NCBI GenBank assembly: GCA_050949165.1
Contig: JBMNFF010000014.1
Coordinates: 1 to 64,000, forward strand
Length of the DNA: 64,000 nucleotides
Direction of reading: 5' to 3'
Source: DAIOXA01 sp050949165
GTDB lineage: Bacteria; Bacillota; Proteinivoracia; UBA4975
Shown here: one piece after another, positions 57,785 through 64,000 of the stretch
Numbering within the stretch: the stretch's first letter is position 1
Layout: every line of letters begins with the position of its first letter
Notes under the pieces: generated by a model
Seen by the model: the letters and a program-made list of their open reading frames with translations, nothing else
What the model was told of the DNA's origin: nothing
Databases searched by the model: none
Translations under genes and position numbers: made by a program

Positions 57785-58701
57785 TATTCTTCCCTCCCCT
57801 CTTGGTCCAGGCCCAGGTGCTTGCGCTGGGCCTGATTGCGAAGCAGGGGAAAGCCCAGCTTGCGGCGCTGCTCAATATAGGCCGCGGCTATTGTCCTGGA
57901 GATGTTGCGGACCCGGGTGATGTAGCCGGTGCGCTCGGTGACCGAGATGGCGCCCCGGGCGTCCAGAAGGTTAAAGGTATGGGAGCACTTGAGCATGTAG
58001 TCATAAGCGGGCTGGACCAAGCCCCGCTCGATAATGGCCTTGGCCTCCCGCTCGTACATGTCGAAGCGGGTAAACAGCGCCTCCGTGTCCGCCACCTCGA
58101 AATTGTAAGTGGAATAATCCACCTCGTTTTGGTGGAAGACGTCGCCGTAGGTGACGCCCTCCACCCACTCAATATCAAAGACGGAATCCTTATCCTGGAT
58201 GTACATGGCGATGCGCTCTAAGCCATAGGTCAACTCGGCGCTGACGGGCTTGCAGTCAAAGCCCCCGCACTGCTGAAAGTAGGTGAACTGGGTGATTTCC
58301 ATGCCGTCCAGCCACACCTCCCAACCCAGCCCCCAGGCCCCCTGGGTGGGGTTTTCCCAGTTGTCCTCCACAAAGCGAATGTCGTGGCGGAGGGGATCGA
58401 TCCCCAGATGGCGCAGGCTCTCTAAATAGAGGTCCTGGACATCGTCGGGGGAAGGCTTTAGGACCACCTGGTACTGATAATAGTGCTGGAGGCGGTTGGG
58501 GTTCTCTCCATAGCGGCCATCGGTGGGCCTGCGGCAGGGCTCCACATAGGCCGTCTTCCACGGTTCAGGGCCCAAGGCCCTGAGAAAAGTGGCGGGGTTC
58601 ATGGTTCCCGCTCCCTTTTCCAGGTCATAGGGCTGCAGGATGATACAGCCCTGCTGGCCCCAATACTGGTTGAGGGCCAGGATCATATCCTGAAAGTTCA
58701 T
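57784..58701 (-). CDS. glyQ: Glycyl-tRNA synthetase alpha subunit
   Basis: The catalytic alpha subunit of the tetrameric glycyl-tRNA synthetase, 305 residues. Motifs include NQYWGQQGCIILQPYDLEKGAGTMNPATFLRALG at residues 11-44 (quoted in pieces: NQYWGQQGC, MNPATFLRALG), YVEPCRRPTDGRYGENPNRLQ, and FTYFQQCGGFDCKP. ATG 58701 (MNFQDMILALN) begins at the conserved start. It is followed by glyS with a four-base overlap. Controlled by the Gly T-box upstream. Confidence 0.96.
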   Translation of the reverse strand: MNFQDMILALNQYWGQQGCIILQPYDLEKGAGTMNPATFLRALGPEPWKTAYVEPCRRPTDGRYGENPNRLQHYYQYQVVLKPSPDDVQDLYLESLRHLGIDPLRHDIRFVEDNWENPTQGAWGLGWEVWLDGMEITQFTYFQQCGGFDCKPVSAELTYGLERIAMYIQDKDSVFDIEWVEGVTYGDVFHQNEVDYSTYNFEVADTEALFTRFDMYEREAKAIIERGLVQPAYDYMLKCSHTFNLLDARGAISVTERTGYITRVRNISRTIAAAYIEQRRKLGFPLLRNQAQRKHLGLDQEGREE

Positions 58702-58724
58702 ATGCTCTCCTCCTATCTGACCGG

Positions 58725-58960
58725 ATTAAAAAAACCCTCATCCCCGGCGCGAATTGGCCAGGGACGAGAGGTCGTACTCCCGCGGTTCCACCCTGTTTGA
58801 CTGCCCCAGGCAGTCCCCTCAAAATGGGGCTTTACTGACAGACGAATCTGCGTTCTTCCCCGGGCTCGGGAATGCCTTCGTCCCCCAAGGCCATACCGGG
58901 CTTGCACCCTCCCCGGCTCGCTGCAATGCTCAGCAGAACTACTACTTTCCGTCACAGCCC
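58725..58960 (-). promoter_or_regulatory. T-box leader, glycine-specific
   Basis: Minus-strand T-box core GGGTGGAACCGCGG (58795-58781) lies before a terminator CTCGTCCC...GGGATGAGGG with T's (58770-58725) that precedes glyQ. GGC in TATGGCCTTGG (58892-58890) is the likely Gly specifier, with the AGUAGU-rich stem region upstream. Uncharged tRNA-Gly would favour read-through into glyQS. Confidence 0.85.
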
Positions 58961-59012
58961 AATATTTCATTACCGCCAGATTACCAGATTGCCCTGGGTA
59001 ATGTCAAATGCT

Positions 59013-59090
59013 CCAGTGGGGACGGTTCCCAGTGGATGATTTTGTGCGGCTGGCGTGGCGAAGTCATCCACTGGGAACCGTCCCCACTGG
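59013..59090. repeat. Perfect 27-bp inverted repeat element
   Basis: Arms 59013-59039 and 59064-59090 are exact reverse complements (core GTGGGGACGGTTCCCAGTGG) around a 24-base loop. It lies between the Gly T-box and the coat gene pair. A GGGGACG core is shared with elements at 12680 and 36929. REP/MITE-like; the function is unknown. Confidence 0.8.
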
Positions 59091-59148
59091 CGGTATCTTC
59101 TCTCCCGCTCCGGGAAATGCTAAGGGGAGAACAGCAAAGGAGGAATGC

Positions 59149-59349
59149 ATTATCAACCGTCTCTCAGGAGCCGAGGCCCTGTTCCTCCGGGAGCAGGCCG
59201 AGTTGCACATGAATCTGGAAAAGAATTTCTTCGAGCTGTCGGGACGCTGTGGCGACAACAATATGGCCGACCTGCTCCACGATATGGCCCGGGAGCACCA
59301 GAGCTTCCATAAGATTCTCAGCAGCCATCTCCACAACTACGGGTACTAG
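59149..59349 (+). CDS. Small spore-coat-like protein with ATT start
   Basis: A 66-residue protein read as INRLSGAEALFLREQAELHM, followed by FFELSGRCGDNNMADLLHDMAREHQSFHKIL, helical and similar to short CotF-type/coat proteins encoded before CotF-like genes in clostridia. No ATG, GTG or TTG lies in the right place: AAAGGAGGAATGC is followed by ATT ATC AAC, so ATT 59149 is the likely start. Starts further upstream would fall inside the palindrome. It ends 10 bases before the CotF-like gene, with TAGGAGGGAG in between. Confidence 0.65.
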   Translation: MINRLSGAEALFLREQAELHMNLEKNFFELSGRCGDNNMADLLHDMAREHQSFHKILSSHLHNYGY

Positions 59350-59359
59350 GAGGGAGAAA

Positions 59360-59659
59360 ATGTACAACGAACGCCAGCGCCACCGGGGCTTGTCCGACAG
59401 GGACATGGCCGTAACCGCCTTGAACATGCTCAAGCATGCGGCGATATGTTGCACCACAGCAGCCCTGGAATGCTCCAATCCGGAACTGCGCACCGACTGC
59501 ACCGAAATCCTCAACCGCACCCTGGATAACCATTACCACCTGTGGCGGGCCATGCACAACCGGGGCTGGTACGATATTGAACCGGCCTCCCACCGCCACC
59601 AGTCCCCGGACCAGCGCAACCGCCACCATGGCCGGGAGTACTGGCCTTCCCCCCAATAA
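59360..59659 (+). CDS. CotF-like spore coat protein
   Basis: A 99-residue coat-type protein: LSDRDMAVTALNMLKHAAICC and then TTAALECSNPELR, followed by LDNHYHLWRAMHNRGWYD, closely follow the CotF family order. A His- and Pro-rich tail (SHRHQSPDQRNRHHGREYW) completes it. CotF-like proteins are made late in sporulation in the mother cell. ATG 59360 follows TAGGAGGGAGAAA. It ends in a strong hairpin at 59666-59693. Paired with the small gene before it. Confidence 0.85.
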   Translation: MYNERQRHRGLSDRDMAVTALNMLKHAAICCTTAALECSNPELRTDCTEILNRTLDNHYHLWRAMHNRGWYDIEPASHRHQSPDQRNRHHGREYWPSPQ

Positions 59660-59665
59660 ACATAC

Positions 59666-59693
59666 AGGAACCGGCCCCCAGGGGCCGGTTCCT
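59666..59693 (+). terminator. Hairpin terminator after the coat genes
   Basis: AGGAACCGGCCCC-CA-GGGGCCGGTTCCT, a near-perfect palindrome; few T's follow, but it ends the coat unit and faces the converging cca gene. Confidence 0.65.
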
Positions 59694-59760
59694 CATCCTA
59701 TTGACGGCCGGCGGATTGGCCAGCTGGTTAAAGGCGGCGCCGTCCACCTGGCGCCCGGTA

Positions 59761-61062
59761 TTATTTCCCCTCCTGCGAATCTCTCAGCATGGCGCCGGCC
59801 ATCTGCAGGAGCCTTTCCCTTTCATTCAATTTAGGGTTTTTGACAACCGCCGCCAGCAACCTGTCCAGGACCTCGCCTACCTGGGCTCCGGGGGGAACGC
59901 CTATGGCGATCAGGTCCCTGCCGCTGACGGCGAGATGCCTCCGGGCATAGGGCCGGTTTTGGGCCAGGGCCGCTTCCACCCTTCGCCGCATCTCCCGGAT
60001 TGGCTCCAGGCTTCTGTCCACTCCGCCCCTGGCGTCGGCCTCCTGCAGGATAAAGAGTTTGTCGATATCCTTCTGCCCTACCCGGGCCAGGAGCTTGGCC
60101 GGGTTCATGCGGGGGTAATTGAGCCGCAGCATGTGAGCGGCCACCAGGGATTTTACCACGGCGATGGTGGCATTGTCATAGCAGAGGCGGCGCAAGGCAC
60201 GCCCCGCCAGCTCGGCGCCGATTTTTTCGTGACCATAGAAATGCCCGATTCCCTTCTCGTCCACCGTCAGGCAATGGGGTTTGCCCAGATCGTGGAAGAG
60301 GGCGGCCAGGCGCAGGACCAGGTCCGGGGGCGTATTCTCCACCACTGCCGCAATATGTTGGTAGACATCCAGGTTGTGGTGGGGATTGTGTTGCTCAAAG
60401 CCGACACAGTCCAAGAGCTCCGGGACGATGTGCTTCATCAGGTTCGCCCGAATCAGGAGGTCCAGCCCTTGCTTGGGCCGGGAGCTGGTGAGGATGGCAG
60501 AGAATTCATCCCGGATTCGCTCGGGGCTGATTTCTTCCAGGCGCCCGTGCAGTTCGCCAATGGCCTTCCAGGTCCCGGGCTCGATGGAAAAATCCAGGCT
60601 CAGGGCAAAGCGCACTGCCCGGAGCATGCGCAGGGCATCGGCGGCAAATATGTTCCTGGGGTCGCTGGGACAGCGGATGAGCTTCTGCGCCAGATCTGCT
60701 TGGCCGCCATGGGGATCCCGCAAGCCCCGAACGGGATGCCAGGCCATGGCGTTGATGGTAAAGTCCCGCCGGGCCAGGTCCGCGGCCAGGCTTTCCCCCC
60801 GGAAGCTGCTTATTTCCCCCTTCAATTCCGGCGCAATAATGCTGATGGTGCCGAACTTGGCGCCCACCGGCACCAGGCGCAGGCTGCCGTAAAGGACCCT
60901 CTGGATGGAGGCGAGGTCGGCAGCGGTGGTCAAATCCCAATCCTTGGCTTCCCTGCCCAGAAGCCAATCGCGGACACTGCCCCCCACCAGCCAGGTTTCG
61001 AAGCCGGCGGCCTCGAGGTTGGCCAGGACCTGATATATGATGCCCGGGAGTCGTATTTCCAT
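59761..61062 (-). CDS. cca: CCA tRNA nucleotidyltransferase / poly(A)-polymerase family, with HD domain
   Basis: A class II nucleotidyltransferase that adds or repairs the CCA end of tRNAs. The 433-residue protein has the catalytic GGSVRDWLLGREAKDWDL (about residues 28-45; the two carboxylates in DWD), RRDFTINAMAW, and a downstream HD hydrolase-like domain (HNPHHNLDVYQHIAAV, LAALFHDLGKPH). The HD domain occurs in a subset of the family. ATG 61062 is chosen over GTG 61071, with AAGGGTG upstream. It is a single gene followed by a stem-loop from the next gene's terminator. Confidence 0.9.
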   Translation of the reverse strand: MEIRLPGIIYQVLANLEAAGFETWLVGGSVRDWLLGREAKDWDLTTAADLASIQRVLYGSLRLVPVGAKFGTISIIAPELKGEISSFRGESLAADLARRDFTINAMAWHPVRGLRDPHGGQADLAQKLIRCPSDPRNIFAADALRMLRAVRFALSLDFSIEPGTWKAIGELHGRLEEISPERIRDEFSAILTSSRPKQGLDLLIRANLMKHIVPELLDCVGFEQHNPHHNLDVYQHIAAVVENTPPDLVLRLAALFHDLGKPHCLTVDEKGIGHFYGHEKIGAELAGRALRRLCYDNATIAVVKSLVAAHMLRLNYPRMNPAKLLARVGQKDIDKLFILQEADARGGVDRSLEPIREMRRRVEAALAQNRPYARRHLAVSGRDLIAIGVPPGAQVGEVLDRLLAAVVKNPKLNERERLLQMAGAMLRDSQEGK

Positions 61063-61097
61063 GGTTATCACCCTTCTACAGTCTTCCCCATAACAGG

Positions 61098-61121
61098 AAA
61101 AAGAGGGCGAAACGCCCTCTA
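61098..61121 (-). terminator. Terminator after the GNAT gene
   Basis: AGAGGGCG-TTT-CGCCCTCT followed by T's on the minus strand, overlapping the stop codon at 61119-61121. Confidence 0.8.
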
Positions 61122-62240
61122 AATCTCAAGCTGAAAAACCCGAAAGCGGCGGTACACCTTGCCCCCGGCTCCCAGGGCATCGTTATAGATGCGGATATTG
61201 AATTCATGAATGCTGGAGGCGTCGCCACCGGTGTACCCCATGCGCTTCGCCGTATCGAAGAGGTACTTGTACAGGGCGGCCGATACGCCCTTGCGGTGGT
61301 AAGCCTCAACCACCATCAGGGCAAAAAGCCGGGCAATCTTGACCTTATTTTTATAGAATAAGAACTTCAGCCAGCCCACCGGAAAGAGCCTGCCGTTGAG
61401 GCGCTTGAGGATGTAGTTGTAATCCGGCAGGGCGATGGCCATGCCGATGGGTTCTCCGTCCTCGGCTTCGGCGATGAGCACCAATTCCTCCTTGACCAGG
61501 GGAATGAGCTTCTTGACCTCGGCCCTGATCTCCTCCATGCTGGGGGAAATCATGTCCGGCCAATCCTCGGGGGTAGAGTGGTCGGAAATGTGTTTAATGG
61601 CATAGATTTCGGCCTCCAGGTTCTTCAAGTTTACGGGCCGGACGGTGAACTTGTAGCGCTTTTGGGCGATTTCCACTCCCCGCACCAATTTCTCCGGCAT
61701 CGGTTCCTGGAGGTCATACCAGAAACCCAGGCGGTCAAATTGCTTTTCAAACCCGTATTTCTCAAAGAACTCCTGATACCAGGGGGGATTGTAGCTGTTC
61801 AAGAGGGCAGGCGGGCCGTCGAAGCCATCGATCAGGAGGCCGCGGTAGTCGTCGCCGTTGCTGGGGGATTGGGGACCGGTGACCAGGTTGACGCCATGGC
61901 GGCGCAGAAAGCCCACCGCCGCGTCAAAGAGGGCCTCTGCCACTGCATAATCCTGAATGGACTCGAAGAGGGTAATATAGCCCATCTCCTTGCCCTTGGC
62001 CTCGTTGAGGCGTTTGTCCACCCCGCAGCCAATCCTGCCCACCGGCTCGCCGTCCTGCAGGGCCAGGAAAAAACAAGAGGGGCCCAGGCGCAGCAAGGCG
62101 TTGTGCTTGGGATTGAGGGTGTTGTGCATATCGCTCTTTAGCGGCGGCACCCAATAGGGATCGCCCTCATAGAGGCGCCAGGGCAAATTGACAAAGGCCC
62201 GGCGCTCCCCGGGCGTGGTTATGGGAATAACTTTAAGCAT
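61119..62240 (-). CDS. GNAT family acetyltransferase of YghO type (373 residues)
   Basis: A two-domain GNAT-related protein longer than usual RimI enzymes. The N-terminal half (RAFVNLPWRLYEGDPYWVPPL and GYITLFESIQDYAVAEALFD) and C-terminal half (VVEAYHRKGVSAALYKYLFD, the acetyl-CoA loop, near 310-330) match the conserved pattern of long GNAT proteins in clostridia and enterobacteria (YghO). The substrate is unknown. ATG 62240 begins MLKVIPITTPGERR. It is a single gene with a terminator downstream. Confidence 0.78.
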   Translation of the reverse strand: MLKVIPITTPGERRAFVNLPWRLYEGDPYWVPPLKSDMHNTLNPKHNALLRLGPSCFFLALQDGEPVGRIGCGVDKRLNEAKGKEMGYITLFESIQDYAVAEALFDAAVGFLRRHGVNLVTGPQSPSNGDDYRGLLIDGFDGPPALLNSYNPPWYQEFFEKYGFEKQFDRLGFWYDLQEPMPEKLVRGVEIAQKRYKFTVRPVNLKNLEAEIYAIKHISDHSTPEDWPDMISPSMEEIRAEVKKLIPLVKEELVLIAEAEDGEPIGMAIALPDYNYILKRLNGRLFPVGWLKFLFYKNKVKIARLFALMVVEAYHRKGVSAALYKYLFDTAKRMGYTGGDASSIHEFNIRIYNDALGAGGKVYRRFRVFQLEI

Positions 62241-62339
62241 GATTTCATCTCCCTAAGTATAATTGCAGTGTACAGTATTCGACAGAAAATCCTCTAATTC
62301 CTCTCAATCCGGCAGCAAATGCGCCTTCGCGGCTTGGAC

Positions 62340-62367
62340 AAAAAAGCCCCCGCGGCAGGGCGGGGGG
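62340..62367 (-). terminator. Terminator after the PLP gene
   Basis: CCCCCGC-CCTGCC-GCGGGGG followed by six T's on the minus strand. Confidence 0.85.
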
Positions 62368-62417
62368 TATTTTCGGGGTCAGGCCAAGAATGGCATCAAC
62401 AGCGCAGGTCCTCGAAG

Positions 62418-63461
62418 TTAGCGCACCAGGCCGCGGGCTGTAACCTTCCACACCTCTCCATTGCTGACAGCGACTGTATCCACCAGGTTCACTACGGGGC
62501 AAGAGTGATTGGGTATGATTTCGACAACGCTGCCCAGTTCCGGGAGATTGTCTCCTTCTATCAATCCGTGCTCTTCCCACAGCCGGGTTATCTGCCAGTT
62601 CGGGTTGGCCAGGAGGCCGTACCCGGCCCTGCCGTGATCCTTTGCCAAGATCTTGGCGCCGGCATCGATCAGCGCCCTGTTCTTTGCCGGTCTGCTGACG
62701 ATGGTGCTGACCACCTTGAGACTGCAGTTCTCGGGTTTGGCCACTCCCAAGGCCACTTGAGTGGCATCGTTAAACACATAGTTTCCCGGGCGGATTTCCG
62801 TGATGCCGGGGACGGCGCCGCCCCAACGGGCAGAGGGAGTGGAACCGATGCTGACCTCCGCCACGGGAATTCCCTTGGCCCTCAGGGCCTCCGCAGCAGC
62901 CACCATCATCTCTCCTATCTGAACGGCAAAGGCCTTGACGGATTCCAGATCCTGGCAAGCGTAGGAATGGCCTTCGAAGGTGAGCAACCCCTTAAAATTG
63001 AGATGCTTTAAGGAAACCAGCCATTGGACAAAACCCTCCAAATCCTCGGGGAGAAGTCCACCGCGCCCCAAGCCGCTGTCCACTTCCACCAGGACATCGA
63101 TGCCGCCGGGCCAGGCCAACTGGTCCAGCAGCCTGGCGCCATCCACAGAGTCCACCATCAGGGTGAGCTTGCACCCGCGTTCCAAGAGCCCCCTGACCTT
63201 GGTCAGCTTCTCCGCTCCCACCAGGGGATAGGCGACGAGGATGTCCCTGGCGCCGGCGGCGAACATCGCTTCGGCCTCACCCAGTTTGGCAACGGTAATG
63301 CCGGTGGAACCCGCCTCCAATTGCATCCTGGTAATCTCAGCAATCTTGTGGGTCTTGACATGGGGCCGCAGGCGAATGCCCTGAGCCCTTGCAAAGTCTG
63401 CCATGTCGCGAATGTTCTTCTCGAGTATTTCCAGGTCGATTCGCACAAAAGGTGTATCCAT
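62418..63461 (-). CDS. D-serine dehydratase / D-threonine aldolase-like PLP protein
   Basis: A 347-residue alanine-racemase-fold PLP enzyme of the DSD1/DTA group, acting on D-serine, D-threonine or related D-3-hydroxy amino acids. The PLP Lys is in LRPHVKTHKIAEI near residue 38, ITVAKLGEAE follows, and the metal-binding motif PNHSCPVVNLVD near residue 320 (His and Cys ligands) is typical of metal-dependent members. ATG 63461 (MDTPFVRIDL) begins at the conserved start. It fits the D-amino acid theme of the window, but it lies about 27 kb away from that array. Confidence 0.86.
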   Translation of the reverse strand: MDTPFVRIDLEILEKNIRDMADFARAQGIRLRPHVKTHKIAEITRMQLEAGSTGITVAKLGEAEAMFAAGARDILVAYPLVGAEKLTKVRGLLERGCKLTLMVDSVDGARLLDQLAWPGGIDVLVEVDSGLGRGGLLPEDLEGFVQWLVSLKHLNFKGLLTFEGHSYACQDLESVKAFAVQIGEMMVAAAEALRAKGIPVAEVSIGSTPSARWGGAVPGITEIRPGNYVFNDATQVALGVAKPENCSLKVVSTIVSRPAKNRALIDAGAKILAKDHGRAGYGLLANPNWQITRLWEEHGLIEGDNLPELGSVVEIIPNHSCPVVNLVDTVAVSNGEVWKVTARGLVR

Positions 63462-63691
63462 AACTTTCCCCCCGCATTAATTCGGTAATAGGCTAGAGCC
63501 AGCATATCACCATAACCTGGCAGCGTCAATTGCAGGTACCAAAGGACTCCCGGGGACATTCTTGTCCGGGTCTCTTCTTCCCCAATTCCAGGGAATGGGA
63601 AGCCTCTGCACTATCCAGCTCTTGTCCTTGCCTTCTCTTGCCTGCCCAATATGGGTTATAATGAAAGCAGCTTATGTAAGGGAGTTTTTCT

Positions 63692-64000
63692 ATGAAGTCA
63701 TTGGTTCTGACGGAAAAGCCCAGCGTGGCCCGGGAGATAGCCCGGGTGCTGGGCTGCACCAATAAGCAGAAGTCCTATTTTGAAGGTCCCCGCCATGTGG
63801 TGACCTGGGCTCTGGGCCACCTGGTGGAGTTGGCGGAACCCGAGGATTATGACAAGAAGTACAGCACCTGGAGGCTGGAGGATTTGCCCATCATCCCCCG
63901 GGGCATGCGCCTCAAGGTAATCCGCCAGACTTCCCATCAGTTCCGGGCCATACAGGCCCTGGTCAAGCGCAAGGACCTATCGGAGCTGATAATAGCCACC
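63692..64000 (+). CDS. topB: DNA topoisomerase III, 5' part cut by window edge
   Basis: The 103 codons present read MKSLVLTEKPSVAREIARVLGC, then GPRHVVTWALGHLVELAEPEDYD and IPRGMRLKVIRQTSHQFRAI, the TOPRIM domain of a type IA topoisomerase III; the Glu in TEKPS is a metal ligand. The enzyme relaxes negative supercoils and decatenates DNA. The reading frame continues past the window edge. ATG 63692 follows TAAGGGAG. A TATAAT lies 30 bases upstream (near 63657), so it has its own promoter. Confidence 0.9.
   Translation, partial: MKSLVLTEKPSVAREIARVLGCTNKQKSYFEGPRHVVTWALGHLVELAEPEDYDKKYSTWRLEDLPIIPRGMRLKVIRQTSHQFRAIQALVKRKDLSELIIAT

Noticed and set aside
63547..63575. CCCGG/CCGGG hairpin between the PLP gene and topB
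   Set aside because: Located between divergent genes, so it cannot terminate either, and it shows no link to a promoter; no function is assigned.
1..64000. tRNA, rRNA, CRISPR array, insertion sequence or prophage genes
   Set aside because: No T-loop/acceptor patterns, no direct-repeat spacer arrays and no transposase, integrase or capsid motifs were found in reading both strands by eye; a dedicated tRNA or repeat scan was not possible.

Overview
The window reads as chromosome from an anaerobic, endospore-forming Bacillota (Clostridia/Limnochordia-like), mostly GC-rich. The evidence is a stage II sporulation protein P, CotF-like coat proteins, two T-box leaders, a THF riboswitch, rubrerythrin and rubredoxin-type oxygen defence, and a selenocysteine formate dehydrogenase with a visible SECIS hairpin. 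No rRNA, tRNA, CRISPR array, prophage or transposase gene was seen. Both ends are cut genes: an LCP-family wall protein on the left and topoisomerase III on the right.

Layout. 0-14 kb: LCP protein, small lipoprotein, M20 amidohydrolase, an AT-rich frameshifted dGTPase, rubrerythrin/rubredoxin, YedF, a radical-SAM DNA-repair-like pair, YqxD-like protein, a degenerate histidine kinase, a lipid kinase, a run of small conserved or unknown genes, and a beta-propeller lipoprotein. 14-19 kb: fdhE-fdhA(Sec)-fdhB operon. 19-24 kb: HAD phosphatase, GNAT protein, two tandem signal peptidases I, THF riboswitch with folT, a candidate small RNA, ogt, and a beta-lactamase-fold serine hydrolase. 24-36 kb: one long minus-strand array (alanine racemase, M20 peptidase, D-aminopeptidase DppA, type II diaminopimelate dehydrogenase, a five-gene oligopeptide ABC transporter, C39-like peptidase) with a divergent LD-carboxypeptidase. 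37-46 kb: DUF255 protein, two N-acyl-D-amino-acid deacylases, a second nearly identical diaminopimelate dehydrogenase, and a wrecked second opp locus in which an oppA signal peptide is joined to the tail of oppD. 46-54 kb: spoIIP, DUF1614, an acyltransferase, a VanX-like D-Ala-D-Ala dipeptidase, a large coiled-coil protein, and NERD and DUF2726 proteins. 54-64 kb: T-box/trpS, ferredoxin, T-box/glyQS, coat genes, cca, GNAT, a D-serine dehydratase/D-threonine aldolase-like enzyme, and topB.

Working together: the strongest theme is salvage of wall peptides and D-amino acids. Import (Opp), trimming (LdcA, DppA, M20, VanX-like, C39), deacylation (two D-aminoacylases) and interconversion (Alr, Ddh x2, DSD-like) of D-residue-containing peptides are spread over about 40 kb. 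The duplicated Ddh genes share a sharply bounded, almost identical core, which suggests gene conversion, and the second opp operon has lost most of its genes. Selenium use is supported by FdhA and is consistent with YedF. Small palindromic elements with a GGGGACG core, one a perfect 27-bp inverted repeat, sit between genes.
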